A stretch of DNA of 64,000 nt from FEN-1139 sp964396375 (GCA_964396375.1 CAYNEY010000018.1:42026-106025), one strand, 5' to 3'. Counted from the stretch's first letter, positions 8,138 to 18,700 are shown. Notes: generated by a model not told the origin, from the sequence alone. Numbers and translations: made by a program.

Positions 8138-9967
8138 TCACTTCCCCTTGTCCGTGGGCTGTCCGAGCGCCACCGATTCGAGAACCAAATCGGGGACGAG
8201 CAGGCGCTCAGCCCCGAAACCACGCTTCTTGCTGGTCCACAGCCGCGTCTCGATGTGTTCGAGCTCTCGAGACACCCCTCTTCGATAGGCCGAACTGGCT
8301 TCGTCACCTTCCACGGTGGTTGTGCCGACGCGCGTCAGCGCCCCCGCCGCGAGAGTGGCCAGATCTCGTCCGAGCGCCTCCAGCCAAGTCACGCGACGAC
8401 GCAAACGCCGCTCGAGTTCCGAGAGCTCCGGCTCGCCCGAGACGTCGAGGAGCGCCGGACTGCTGATCATCCCAGCGAGCGCGGCACCGAGATCGCGATC
8501 GGCAGAGAGCGCCTCGGGCCCGAGCCACAGATGCGCGCGTGGATTTCTCAATCGATCCACGGCCAACATGCGCCGTGCACAGTCGGCGTCGGTGAGGAAA
8601 AGCACCTGCCCAGGCGCCCGAACAATCCGCTGCTCGGCGCCCGGCTCTCGGAGGTCGCCGCACGCCGGATCCTCCGCCCGGACGGCATCGAGCCGCTCGG
8701 ACGCTGGAAGCTGCGAGCGCACCAGGGCCTCGGTCATCGGCTCCCAGTCGAGCACACCGAACAGGTGTGACCGCTCCCGACCCGGGGAACGCACCGCCAC
8801 CACCGGCAAACCCTGCTCTTCGGCGAACCGCTCGAAGGGCTGGAGGTCGCGATGGCCGGTCACCGCAACGATAACGCTCGCCCCATCCACCAAAAGGAGC
8901 CGAAGAGCAGCACTCAGCTCGGCGTCGTCACCGCTCAGCCCTTCCCGAGAGACCAGGTGCACCGCTCGCCGCTCGGTGTCAAAGAGTGTTCGCACCATGC
9001 CGGCAACCAACTCGGTGCTCTGTCGCCGGATCACCTGGTCGTTGAGGTCCATCAACACCCCGATGACAGGACCCGCGCTCGGCGCAGACTTCTCACCCTT
9101 CGCGGCCAACGCGACCAACTTCTCTCCCGTCGGTCCGCGCCGCAAACTACCATCCGAAACGCCCAACAGGCGCAACGCGAGCTCACTGTCGACATCCGCA
9201 AGCGCGTGAGTCACGAGCTTTTGCCGCACCAGCTCGATCATGGCCTGCTTTCCGCGTTGTCGCTCTGGCTGGGTCGAGGGTAGAGCTGCCAGCGCGGTGA
9301 AGCGAGCCAGGCCTCGTTCCAGCGGCAAGCGCCCAAGCCCCGCTACGTACCGCTCGATCTCGTCGTCGAGCCGCGGCAGCTGCTCGACCGTGGCCTCGAT
9401 GCGCCATTGATAGAGACAATCGAGAGCGTCGTCTTGTCGCTCGAGAGAGAGGGCCGCGCGCGTGCACTCGCGGCCCCAGTCGTCGCGGTCGTCAGCCTCC
9501 ACGACCAGACCGCGCAACGTCATCAAGCGCTCGAAGGCTTCGGCCGCGCCCTTGCGTCGGGTGAGCAGCGCTGCACGCAGGATCTCGACCCCATCGCGCG
9601 TAACGACACTGTTCCCCTCCGCCGCTTGCTCTGCCAGCCGTTCGGCCTCGTCGAGCCGTCCCTGACCGAGGCGGATCCACCCAAGAAATAGCCGCATGCG
9701 CGTGCTCGAGGGGGCCAGAGGAAAACGCTCGAGGAAGCCCACCAGCGCCGCCTCACTGGAGCGACGCTCCTGCTCGGACGCATGACTCCACATACCGAGC
9801 AAGGTCCGCGCCGCCCGCTGTTCCTCGAGTGAAGCAGCCAGCCCGACATCTTGGTACGGCAGCACCCCCCGATCGGCGCCACACCCCAACGCTCCGATCA
9901 GCAGAAGGACGCACGGGGCGCTTGACCACCGACGGCGCAACCCGTACCAAATGCGGTCATGGCCCAT
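8138..9967 (-). CDS. lipoprotein with TPR-like N-terminus and periplasmic-binding-like C-terminus
   Basis: About 609 residues. The N-terminus has an Arg-rich stretch, a hydrophobic core and the lipobox IGALGCG, so a lipid-anchored envelope protein is expected. Residues about 40-270 are helical repeats (SSTRMRLFLGWIRLGQGRLD, and others) like TPR. From about 290 the pattern IGVLMDLNDQ, then ASVIVAVTGHRDLQPFERFAEEQGLPVVAV, resembles a type I periplasmic-binding fold, as in LpoA/LppC activators of peptidoglycan synthases. The architecture fits an LpoA-like role, but no residue-level proof is available. ATG 9967 is preferred over GTG 9985. It is the first gene of the operon leading to tsaE, grpE and dnaK. 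Confidence 0.7.
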   Translation of the reverse strand: MGHDRIWYGLRRRWSSAPCVLLLIGALGCGADRGVLPYQDVGLAASLEEQRAARTLLGMWSHASEQERRSSEAALVGFLERFPLAPSSTRMRLFLGWIRLGQGRLDEAERLAEQAAEGNSVVTRDGVEILRAALLTRRKGAAEAFERLMTLRGLVVEADDRDDWGRECTRAALSLERQDDALDCLYQWRIEATVEQLPRLDDEIERYVAGLGRLPLERGLARFTALAALPSTQPERQRGKQAMIELVRQKLVTHALADVDSELALRLLGVSDGSLRRGPTGEKLVALAAKGEKSAPSAGPVIGVLMDLNDQVIRRQSTELVAGMVRTLFDTERRAVHLVSREGLSGDDAELSAALRLLLVDGASVIVAVTGHRDLQPFERFAEEQGLPVVAVRSPGRERSHLFGVLDWEPMTEALVRSQLPASERLDAVRAEDPACGDLREPGAEQRIVRAPGQVLFLTDADCARRMLAVDRLRNPRAHLWLGPEALSADRDLGAALAGMISSPALLDVSGEPELSELERRLRRRVTWLEALGRDLATLAAGALTRVGTTTVEGDEASSAYRRGVSRELEHIETRLWTSKKRGFGAERLLVPDLVLESVALGQPTDKGK

Positions 9968-10648
9968 ACGGAATCGAGCGGTCACGTGCCCCTACCTTTC
10001 GTTCCGAAGGAGGCCCCGTCAAGCGAGACCGCGCTTCCGGCCGCCTCCGAGGGGTGGGCGCTCAGCCTGTCTGGCGCGTGGTTGGTCGTGCTTGGGCTCG
10101 GCATCCTCGCCAACGCATCGATCCTTTTCGGCGAAGAAGCTTTCGATCGCGTCGGTGCGGCCTTGGACGGTACGCAGGCCCATGCCTGGACAGAAGCGGT
10201 GATCGGGTTCTTGGTGATCGGCCTACTGGGATGGCAAAGCCACCTCACCCCACCCCAACGCCTCGCCGGCACCCCCCGCGGCTGGGATGAGCGCCTGAGC
10301 TTCGGCCTCGATCTGTTGGCTTTGGTCGCGTGGACGACGTACCTCGGATTTCTGCGCGTCCCCTGGCTACTCGGCGGCGCGGGACCGGACGCACGTCTCG
10401 AGTTGTGGTCGCGAACGTTGGCCAGCACCACCTCCGGGTACCCGGTCGCCGCATTCGCCCTGGTGATGGCACAAGGCCTGCTGCTCACCCACGCCGGGCG
10501 GCGCTTCCTCCGATTCCTCGAGAAGAGTGGCCTGCTCGCCGATGTCCGAGCCAGGCGCCGCGCCGAGACAGCGACGTTTCTCCTCACTCTCATGCTGTTC
10601 TTGGTGGGGGCGGTCGCGACGGTCGGAATCGCCACCGGCCGCCTCTGA
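9959..10648 (+). CDS. polytopic membrane protein, possibly succinate dehydrogenase cytochrome b-like
   Basis: A 229-residue protein with about five hydrophobic helices: LSGAWLVVLGLGILANASIL, AVIGFLVIGLLGW, LDLLALVAWTTYLGFL, YPVAAFALVMAQGLLL and the C-terminal TFLLTLMLFLVGAVATVGIA. Helix order, and the segment HAGRRFLRFLEKSGL before the last helix, recall SdhC-type cytochrome b subunits. The usual haem-ligand histidines are not obvious, and no sdhAB lies nearby. The ATG at 9959 overlaps the start region of the divergent lipoprotein gene by nine bases; a GTG 27 bases downstream is an alternative. The function is best left open. Confidence 0.55.
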   Translation: MAHTESSGHVPLPFVPKEAPSSETALPAASEGWALSLSGAWLVVLGLGILANASILFGEEAFDRVGAALDGTQAHAWTEAVIGFLVIGLLGWQSHLTPPQRLAGTPRGWDERLSFGLDLLALVAWTTYLGFLRVPWLLGGAGPDARLELWSRTLASTTSGYPVAAFALVMAQGLLLTHAGRRFLRFLEKSGLLADVRARRRAETATFLLTLMLFLVGAVATVGIATGRL

Positions 10649-10751
10649 GACCTGGAGGGCAAGGAAGATATGCACGCGCGCCGCTCCCGCGAGCCACCAG
10701 CCCGGTCGCTTTCCCGTGCGTGATTCTCCGCTTGGGAGTAAGGCTCGTTGC

Positions 10752-11192
10752 GTGCCGCACTGTTACCTCCTCACGATCTGCTCGGGTTCGTCCGTCGACC
10801 GGCATTCGAACAACGCCACGCTCTTCAATCTCGTCGAGCAGATCAACCTCAGACCTGACTCGCCACCACCTGCAGGCACCCTGATCCCCGTCGAGGTGCA
10901 CGCGTACTTCGCCTGCGCTCCCCACGAGATTGGCTTCGACTTCGAGATCCGCTTCGCGTTGCTCTCGGAAGACTCGGGCCTCGAGAGCCTGAGCGACGTG
11001 TTTTCCCACAGCTCACCGACGCCACGTTACCGAACGCGAACGCTGGGGCTCCCGCTTCCTCCCATCGTCGGCAACTACACCTTGTGTCTCGATTGGCGCC
11101 CCAAGGGGGCCGAGACCTGGAGGCGAGAGTCGCTGACCTGGCCGCTTACCATCGTCGAGCAGGCGCGGCCGCGCCCACAGCTCACCCACTGA
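10752..11192 (+). CDS. conserved hypothetical protein (DUF6941-like)
   Basis: A 146-residue soluble protein starting at GTG, VPHCYLLTICSGSSVDRHSNN, with a GGAG-like ribosome site about 13 bases before. Its layout is an opening hydrophobic strand, the segment NATLFNLVEQINL, a beta strand with a Gly-Phe-Asp-Phe turn, and a late GNYTLCLDWRP strand. This recalls the DUF6941 family, a small beta protein of unknown function. The match is from pattern memory, so it is tentative. No signal peptide or membrane helix is seen. The neighbours give no functional clue. Confidence 0.5.
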   Translation: MPHCYLLTICSGSSVDRHSNNATLFNLVEQINLRPDSPPPAGTLIPVEVHAYFACAPHEIGFDFEIRFALLSEDSGLESLSDVFSHSSPTPRYRTRTLGLPLPPIVGNYTLCLDWRPKGAETWRRESLTWPLTIVEQARPRPQLTH

Positions 11193-11390
11193 CAGACAAT
11201 TCCGTCGGCCGACCCGTGGTTGTCGAGGGAGGGTGCAACCAAGAAATCGGGGCACCGGTTGCGGAGCGATTCCCGCCGTCCCGGCTTTCGTCTAGGTTAC
11301 GGTGCATGCTGCACGCTCGACGCTCCTTGAGCGGACAGCTGGGTTAGGTTCGATCAACCTCGTTATCTTTGCGACACGCTGGAGGTCAGG

Positions 11391-12236
11391 ATGTTTACGG
11401 TTCGGGTCATGAGCTGGCAACGTGCCATGGTCGGGTTTCTGTGCGCCTGTATGGTGCTCGGCTTCGCTACGGCGGCCTTCGCGATCGGCCGCATCGAGTG
11501 GAAGAGCAAGACGCTGAAGCCAAACAGCGAGAACAACGCCTGGAATATCGAGGTCACCATCTACTTGCCGAAGCCACCGGATGTTCCGTCGGTTCCGGTC
11601 AAGTTCACCTTCGACCAACAGGTCTACTTCGAGCAGTCGATGGTCGATGGTGACCAGATCGTGAAACGGGACGTTCCAATCACTGGAAAGCAGCCGATTG
11701 TCGAGGGTGTAGACATCGGTTTCCTCGATCCAACCTCGGGCACCATCCAGAAGCGCACCCGGTTTTCCTTCAAGATCCACCGTGACCACGGTTTCGAATG
11801 CGGGATTTACAAGATCACGGTCCGGGACACTCGAAACAACCAGATCATCGGTCAGCCCACCACGGTCACCTTGGGTGGTGAAAATGAGGTGATCGACCGG
11901 CGCAGCATCGTCTTCTCCGGCGAGAAGAAGAAGCCGAAGAAGCCCGCTGAGACCACCGACACTACCGACACCCCAAGCCCATCCGATAGCTCCTCCAAGG
12001 AGAGTGGCTCGACGGAGCCGTCCTCGACATCCAACGACGATAGGGCGGCCAGTACACCGAAAAATGAGCTTCCGCCCGAGGATGAGGCCGATCAGCCCCA
12101 AGAGATCAAGGAGAAGCCCGGTGGCTGCGGCTGCCGACTCGCCTCCGCTCGTGACACGGGTGCCTCAGGGATGTGGCTTGCCTTCGGCCTCGCAGGGCTC
12201 AGCTTCCTTCGTCGCAGGCCCGGGCGACAGAGCTAA
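11391..12236 (+). CDS. exported protein with C-terminal MYXO-CTERM sorting signal
   Basis: A 281-residue protein with an N-terminal signal peptide (hydrophobic core MVGFLCACMVLGFATAAFA) and a beta-rich body (about 32-180). A Lys/Pro/Ser/Thr/Asp-rich spacer follows (about 180-245). The C-terminus is GGCGC, a single hydrophobic helix (MWLAFGLAGLSFL) and RRRPGR. That order of Cys motif, helix and basic end is the MYXO-CTERM signal, which in myxobacteria is processed by a myxosortase and anchors proteins at the outer surface. A GGAGG ribosome site precedes the ATG at 11391; ATG 11409 is also possible. Its 3' end overlaps the convergent aminotransferase gene by 38 bases. The body function is unknown. 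Confidence 0.8.
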   Translation: MFTVRVMSWQRAMVGFLCACMVLGFATAAFAIGRIEWKSKTLKPNSENNAWNIEVTIYLPKPPDVPSVPVKFTFDQQVYFEQSMVDGDQIVKRDVPITGKQPIVEGVDIGFLDPTSGTIQKRTRFSFKIHRDHGFECGIYKITVRDTRNNQIIGQPTTVTLGGENEVIDRRSIVFSGEKKKPKKPAETTDTTDTPSPSDSSSKESGSTEPSSTSNDDRAASTPKNELPPEDEADQPQEIKEKPGGCGCRLASARDTGASGMWLAFGLAGLSFLRRRPGRQS

Positions 12237-13362
12237 TAAGCCGAGACATCCCGAGTTCGAAGAGTTCGGGTGTCGGGATCAGACTCACCACCACAAAGGC
12301 CTCCTCGCTGAAGTCGTAGAACCATCCGGGCTGCACGAGGAGGCCTTCCTCCATGAACCGAAGCACCCACTGGGTCTCACTCTCTATCCGTGGAAGCCGA
12401 AGAACCGCCGACCATCCTCCTTCGACCGGGAGCAGGGTCACGGGTGTGTCAGTGACCAGTTCCCGGAGTCGCCGGACATTGCGCTTTATCCGCGCCTTCA
12501 GTGCAGCCTGACGAGGAGCAGCGAGCACGAAGAGTTCGGGAAGCGCGAGCATGGTTGGAGTCGACACCGAGAGGTAGGTGTCCGTGATCAACTCCAGACA
12601 CTCGAGCGCCCGGGTTACGCGCTCCGATTCTCCGCAAACAACGATCCAGCCGAGCTTGAGTTGCGGGAGGCCTAGCGACTTCGAAAGCCCGCCCAACACG
12701 AAGCCGAGACCAGACTCGAGCCGCTGCAACCGCACGGCATCCTTGGGCATCGAAAGGTCATACTCGGCGAACACTTCGTCGGAGATCAGCGGAAGCTGAA
12801 GCAGGAGCAGCTGAGCGAGTTCTTGCTGCTTCAAATACGAGCCCGTCGGGTTATTGGGGTTGACCACCACCACCCCCCGCGTTCGCACCGAGCTAGCTCT
12901 TCGCAGCGCGTCCGCGTCGAGCTCCCAGCGACCCTCGAAGCAGAGCTCGTAGGGCTCCACCACAACCCCATCGAGCCGGGCAAGGTGCTCGAACAACGGG
13001 TAGCTCGGGGTTGGCACCAGCACAGAATCTCCCGGATCTGCGAGCAGCTTGAAGAGGAGCGAGTAGGATTCGCTGGTGCTGGCGGTCAGGATCACTCGGT
13101 TGGGTTCGACCTCGTAACCCTGGGCTCGGTACCAATCAGCCACAGCCCGACGCGCAAGGGGTGCGCCGAAGGGCTCGGGGCTATAGGCGAGCCCGCGCGG
13201 TGCGGCCAATGGTGCAAGAAGGTCGGAGGTGAACGGAAGCTCCACGCAAGTTGGGTTCGTGACCGTGAGATCGACCAAGGGTCGGCCCTCGGTTCGCAGT
13301 GCCGCCCGGCGGAGCGCGATCTCGTTCATTTCCAGTGAAGGCAGAGCCCGTCGCGAGAACAC
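12199..13362 (-). CDS. pyridoxal-phosphate aminotransferase, class I/II
   Basis: A 387-residue fold type I aminotransferase. It shows LTASTSESYSLLFKLL (phosphate-side motif), VVVNPNNPTGSY (substrate/PLP Asn), LISDEVFAEYDL (PLP ring Asp) and LGGLSKSLGLPQLKLGW. In the last, the SKS lysine is the PLP Schiff base and the K-L-G-W segment fits the family. It transfers an amino group between an amino acid and a 2-oxo acid; the substrate cannot be read from the sequence. The N-terminus NEIALRRAALRTEGRPLVDLT resembles bacterial alanine/aspartate aminotransferase-like enzymes. It is divergent from the TraB gene and convergent with the MYXO-CTERM gene. Confidence 0.88.
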   Translation of the reverse strand: MFSRRALPSLEMNEIALRRAALRTEGRPLVDLTVTNPTCVELPFTSDLLAPLAAPRGLAYSPEPFGAPLARRAVADWYRAQGYEVEPNRVILTASTSESYSLLFKLLADPGDSVLVPTPSYPLFEHLARLDGVVVEPYELCFEGRWELDADALRRASSVRTRGVVVVNPNNPTGSYLKQQELAQLLLLQLPLISDEVFAEYDLSMPKDAVRLQRLESGLGFVLGGLSKSLGLPQLKLGWIVVCGESERVTRALECLELITDTYLSVSTPTMLALPELFVLAAPRQAALKARIKRNVRRLRELVTDTPVTLLPVEGGWSAVLRLPRIESETQWVLRFMEEGLLVQPGWFYDFSEEAFVVVSLIPTPELFELGMSRLISSVARACDEGS

Positions 13363-13468
13363 GACGCAGGATGCCGAATCCAGTCGCGCCCCGCAAGCTC
13401 GACGTGCCCTATGGTGGCATCCCTTTGTGCTCGCACGGCTCTCGGGCTCCGACTAGCTTCCGACGGGC

Positions 13469-14653
13469 ATGGAAGCTGGACCAGACGTTGCCCCCACCGC
13501 CGAGCATGTGACCCGCATCGACTCCGAGGGGCGCGCGATCTTCATCGTCGGGACCGCCCATGTCTCACCCCGCAGCGTAACTGAGGTCACGCGGGTGATC
13601 ACCCAGCTGCGGCCAGATACAGTGTGCGTGGAGCTCGACCAGGCGCGTTACGAAGCGCTGATCGACGACTCGCGATTCCGCCGCCTCGATCTCTTCCAGA
13701 TCATCCGCGAGAAGCGGGTGCTGTTCTTGCTCGCCAGCTTGGCGCTCTCCTCCTACCAGCGGCGAATCGGTGAGCGGATGGGGGTGCGCCCGGGCGCTGA
13801 GCTGCTAGCGGCCGTCGAGGCGGCCCGGAGCGTGGGGGCCGAGCTGGTGCTCGCCGATCGCGATATCCAGGCCACGTTGAAGCGAACCTGGCGGAGCCTC
13901 GGGTTTCTGAACAAGCTTAGACTCACCTCCGGACTACTCATGACTCCGTTTTCGGTGGAGGAGCTGACCTCTGAGCAGATCGAGAATCTGAAGGATCGGG
14001 ACACCATCTCCGAGATGCTGAAGGAGCTGAGCACAATGATGCCCGACCTCAAGCGGCCGTTGATCGACGAGCGTGACCTTTACCTGATCTCTTCGGTACG
14101 GGAGGCACAAGGCAAGACCATCGTCGCGGTGGTGGGTGCTGGCCACGTCGAGGGCATGCTGGCGCAAATCGATACCCCGGTGGACCGCCAGGCCCTCGCC
14201 ACCATTCCGCCCCCGGGGCGGACCACCGCCATCATCGGCTGGCTCGTGCCCCTCATCGTGCTAGGCGCCTTTGCCTTCGGCTGGCAGAAACACGAGGGTG
14301 AAAGCCTACTCGAGATGTTGAGGGCTTGGATTTTGCCCACATCGCTGGGCTGCGGCCTGTTCACGCTGCTCGGCCTGGGCCATCCCCTCACTATCCTGAG
14401 CGGGATCCTAGCCGCCCCCATCACGACCCTGAATCCAGCCATCGGCGCCGGCATGGTGACCGCGCTGGTCGAAGCCTGGGTGCGCCGCCCCACTGTGGCG
14501 GATTGTGAGGCCCTGCCCCAGGCCGTGATGAGTGTCCGCGGCTGGTATCGGAACCGGGCCACCCGTGTGCTCCTCATCTTCATCCTGTCGTCCCTCGGCG
14601 CGAGCCTGGGGATGGCGGTTGGCACCACCTGGGTGCTTAGCTTGCTCGGTTGA
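13469..14653 (+). CDS. TraB/PrgY-family membrane protein
   Basis: A 394-residue protein. The N-terminal domain (about 15-235) has the TraB signatures IFIVGTAHVSPRSV near the start and IVAVVGAGHVEGM near its end, with an internal TVCVELDQARYEAL. The C-terminal third is hydrophobic with four or five helices (AIIGWLVPLIVLGAFAFGW through VLLIFILSSLGASLGMAV). Enterococcal PrgY and TraB limit pheromone signalling, and the fold is related to erythromycin-esterase/EreA-like and GumN hydrolases. The function in this organism is unknown. It is likely co-transcribed with the branched-chain aminotransferase 58 bases downstream. Confidence 0.85.
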   Translation: MEAGPDVAPTAEHVTRIDSEGRAIFIVGTAHVSPRSVTEVTRVITQLRPDTVCVELDQARYEALIDDSRFRRLDLFQIIREKRVLFLLASLALSSYQRRIGERMGVRPGAELLAAVEAARSVGAELVLADRDIQATLKRTWRSLGFLNKLRLTSGLLMTPFSVEELTSEQIENLKDRDTISEMLKELSTMMPDLKRPLIDERDLYLISSVREAQGKTIVAVVGAGHVEGMLAQIDTPVDRQALATIPPPGRTTAIIGWLVPLIVLGAFAFGWQKHEGESLLEMLRAWILPTSLGCGLFTLLGLGHPLTILSGILAAPITTLNPAIGAGMVTALVEAWVRRPTVADCEALPQAVMSVRGWYRNRATRVLLIFILSSLGASLGMAVGTTWVLSLLG

Positions 14654-14711
14654 GATGACCCGCGGTTTGGGTTAGCGTCTGCCTTTACGATTGCGGAAAG
14701 GGACGATCGGC

Positions 14712-15710
14712 ATGAATCCCCTAGACATCGAGTGGCCAAACTTCGCGGGAGTCCCAGGGGACGAGGTGCTCGCCAATCTAGCTCGTCCTGCCTCCCAAGA
14801 GCTTGCGCGCTTCGTGTGGATCGACGGAGAGCTCCGGGAAGCCGAGCAGGTCAAGATCCACTACTACGCCAACGCCTTGCATTACGGCACGGCGGTGTTC
14901 GAGGGCATTCGTGTTTACCCGACACCGGAGGGTACCGCACTTTTCCGACTGCGCTGCCATTTGGAACGCTTGATGTCATCGGCCCGGCTGTATGGGATGC
15001 AGCTCGACGTCACACTCGATGATCTGATGCGTGGCGCGCTGGAAGTCACGGCGCGCAACGGCATCGCCCACGGCTATCTACGTCCCTTGATCTTCTTCGG
15101 GCATGGGCCGATCGACCTCAAACCCAAGCGACACTGCCCGGTCCATGTCCTGTTCGCGATCCGGAGTCTGGGAGCTTTTCTCGGAGAGACCGGCCTCCGC
15201 AATGGAATCCGCCTGACCATCTCCAGCTGGCGGAGGATCCATCACAGCATGTTGCCGACCATGGCCAAAGCCAGTGGCCACTATGGCAACAGCGTGCTTG
15301 CCCTCCATGAAGCAGTCGATCGTGGCTTCGATGACGCGCTGCTCCTCAACCACGACGGGACAGTCTCGAGCGCCACAGGCATGAACGTCTTCTTCGTTCG
15401 CAATGAAGAGTTGTTCACCAACGATGTTCAATCCTCGATTGTGCCTGGTATCACTCGCGATTCGATCATCGCGCTGGCCCGGGACAACAACGTGAAGGTC
15501 ACGGTTCGCTCGTTCTTGCGGGAGGAGCTCCAGCGAGCCGACGAAGTATTTCTGACAGGCACGGCGGCTGAAGTAACGCCCGTACGTGAACTCGAGGGTC
15601 TGGTCTACCAGACCGGTCGTCACACGCTCGGGGCCTTCTTGCAGCGGGCCTATCTGCGCGCTGTGCTGGGTGCCGACGAGTGTCATCGTGACTGGTTAAC
15701 CTTCGTGTGA
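14712..15710 (+). CDS. ilvE: branched-chain amino acid aminotransferase
   Basis: A 332-residue class IV (fold type IV) aminotransferase. HYYANALHYGTAVFEGIR is the usual BCAT motif near the N-terminus, with FRLRCHLERLMSSARLYGM after it. The PLP lysine is about K186 in MAKASGHYGNSVLA. EVFLTGTAAEVTPV holds the cofactor phosphate near the C-terminus. It reversibly transaminates Leu, Ile and Val with 2-oxoglutarate. The ATG at 14712 is chosen because an AAAGGGA ribosome site precedes it by about eight bases. D-amino-acid and 4-amino-4-deoxychorismate enzymes share the fold, but length and motifs favour BCAT. Confidence 0.93.
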   Translation: MNPLDIEWPNFAGVPGDEVLANLARPASQELARFVWIDGELREAEQVKIHYYANALHYGTAVFEGIRVYPTPEGTALFRLRCHLERLMSSARLYGMQLDVTLDDLMRGALEVTARNGIAHGYLRPLIFFGHGPIDLKPKRHCPVHVLFAIRSLGAFLGETGLRNGIRLTISSWRRIHHSMLPTMAKASGHYGNSVLALHEAVDRGFDDALLLNHDGTVSSATGMNVFFVRNEELFTNDVQSSIVPGITRDSIIALARDNNVKVTVRSFLREELQRADEVFLTGTAAEVTPVRELEGLVYQTGRHTLGAFLQRAYLRAVLGADECHRDWLTFV

Positions 15711-15789
15711 ACGGGCACGGCGTGGGGGCAGACCCGCTCCTTGTTGTGCACGACCAACAACGAAGTCAGGCAAGAGGTGGGGGTGTTGG

Positions 15790-18700
15790 CTACACGTCAA
15801 CCAGTTGCAGCAAGCCTTCGTTCTGGATCACCGAGCGGACAGCGCGCATGGAGGGGGGAACCGAGGGCATGAGCGTCGGCGGTAAGCTGCCCGCCCGCGC
15901 AGACTGGTCGAGCACCGCATCGAATGGGCCGAGCTTCGCGGCAATCGACTGGGTGAGCTGCGGGAAGGCCGCAGCCAAGCCGGTCGCAGCCGCGCTCGAG
16001 AAAACCGCGATCCCCCAGCTGATGGGGGACAGCGGTTGGCATCCGAAGAACTGCGAGAGGCCAGGGGTCTGGACGATGGCAGCCAGTGCGGCACTCGACA
16101 CCAGACTGGTGGTGATGACCGGCCGCGTAAAACCGCCAGTGACCATGGTTTGCCCCAGTTGAGTTCCGACCAGCGCGAGGAGGCCCACCGAGCTTGCGCG
16201 CTCACTGCTTCCAAGGATTCTCGCCGCTGTCCAAGCCATGCCGGCGCCAAGGGCGGTCACCACCGAGCGGGTCGCGATCTGTCGATTGAGGGGCTGCGCC
16301 AGAGAGAGCTCGGGACCCTCATTGGCGAGCGCAGCCAGGGTGGCTGCGGACGGAGCACGCAAGGCGATGGCCATGGCGGGCGCGACGTCGGTGAGGAGGT
16401 TCACGAGCAAGAGCTGGCGCGGATTGAGCGGCGGTCGTCCATCGACCAACCCGGCGCCCAGCGTAAACACGATCTCCCCGAGGTTGCCACCGACCAGAAT
16501 CGACACCGCCTCCCGCACGGAGGCCCACATCGCGCGCCCTTCGACCACGGCTGCGAGCACCGTTTCGATACGTGCCTCAGTGAGCACGATGTCCGCAGCA
16601 CCACGGGCGGCGGTGGCGCTGTGCTCGCCGACCGCGATACCCACGTGGGCCAGACGAATCGCGGCGGCGTCGTTGCTACCATCCCCGAGCATCCCCACCA
16701 CATGCCCGGTGCGCTGCAATGCCCGTACGATTCGAGCCTTCTGCGAGGGGGTAACCCGCGCAAAGACTGCTGTTTCGTCCAGCAAGGTATCCAGAGTATC
16801 GTCCGTCATCTCCAGCAGCTCGGCCCCAGACACCACACCTTGTCCAGGCGCAACGATCCCGAGCTGCTCGGCGATCACAGCCGCCGTACGTGGGTGGTCA
16901 CCAGTCACCATCACCACCCGCACCTTGGCACGTGAAAGCGCCTCCAGCGCCTCGCGCGCGCTCGGCCGAACCGGATCGCTGAAGGCCGCAACCCCAAGCA
17001 ACGTCAGATCGGAGTAGATCCGCGGATCATCGGGCTCCGTCGGATTGAGGCGCTTCTCGCCGACCGCGAGCAACCGCAGTCCGCGCCCAGCCAACTCATC
17101 CAGCAGCAACTGCAATTTCTGCCTTCGCGCGGCATCGAAGGGCCGTTCTTCGCCGTCGACCACGATTCGAACCACCCGTGGAAGCAGTGCCTCCGGCGAG
17201 CCCTTGATCTCGAGCACACGGCTCTGATCAGAGAGTTCACCAATCACCACGTGGCACGCTCGCTCCGGCTCGAAGGGCAGTTCGGCGCGTCGTACGAAGT
17301 CGGGTGGTTCGAGTGCCACCCTGATCCGGTGCTGGTCTGCCGCTCGGGCCAGCGCAAGATCCGTCGGATCGTCTCGGGAAGTGCGGTACTTGGGATCGGG
17401 GGCCGCGCGCACCGCGGCGGTGATCAGGTGGTGCTCAGCCGGGCCAAACTCCTCGGAGAGCACGAAATGCTCACCGTCGCAGACACCGAGCAGGGCGATC
17501 TGTCCCTCGGTCACGGTCCCGGTCTTGTCGATGCACAAGACATCCACGCGCCCCAACGACTCGATCGAACGAGCGTTGCGCACCAAGGCGTTTTTCTGAG
17601 TGAGTCGACGCGCCGCGGCCAACTGAGCTGCGGTGGACAAGAGCGGCAACCCCTCGGGCACAGCGGCCACCGCCAGGCTAACCCCCGACGGAACCAGATG
17701 CTCGACCCGGCGGCCTCGGACCAACCCAGCAGCCACCAAACCCACCCCTGCGCCGAGTGCCACTGGCGCCGTAAGATCCACGAGCGAGCGCAGACGCTGC
17801 TCCACCCCATTTTGCACCGGAGGGCGCCTCAGGACCAAGGTACCGCGCGCCACCTCGGTCTCCGGTCCCGCCGCCACCACCACCGCAGTAACGCGCCCCG
17901 CAGCGATAGCGCTCCCGGCGTACAGCATCGAGGCTCTATCCGCCAGAGATTCCTCGAAGGATGGGCGCGCCGTGCGCACGACTGGCAGTGACTCGCCAGT
18001 CAAGCTCGACATATCGACTTCCAATGACTCGGCGTGCAAAACCCGGCAGTCTGCAGGGACTTCCTCGCCGCTCATCAGTACCACAACGTCCCCAACGACC
18101 AGCTCGCTCGCGAGGATCTGTCGGATCTTGCCGTCGCGGTGGACGGTCGCCATTGGCTCGTGATGCTCGGTCAATCGACGGATCTGGCGTTCGGTACGGA
18201 AGCGCTGGATCCCCCCGACCATGGCGTTTAGCACCACGACCGCTCCCACCAACCCGGCGTCACCCAGCGAACCTGCCACCGCAGACAAACCAGCACCGGC
18301 GGCCAGTAGCGGCGCGAGCGGATTCCAGAGTTCATCCGCAATCATCTCGACGAGTTCGAGAGCCCCCGAACGATGAGTCACCCTGGCCGTGCTACGCCGC
18401 AACACTTCAGTCTGAGAGAGACCAAGCTCGGAGGTCCCGAGTCGGTGCATCACTCCATGGGCGTCGAGGGCATGGTAGGGAGTCCTGGTGCGAAGCAGTT
18501 GCGCTGGTTGATGAGCAAGCGACCGAGCCGCCCGGAGCCCGTTGAACATCGAGATCAGGGTTGCTGCGTTGACAACGGTAATCACCCGGCGTGAGCTGAG
18601 CGGAACCAGCCCGCCCGCAGAGACGATGGCGCCCATGCTGGCTGCGGCAAGCGCGATGTTGACGCTCTGTCGCGCAATCCGACGAGCGCCCACCACCGCC

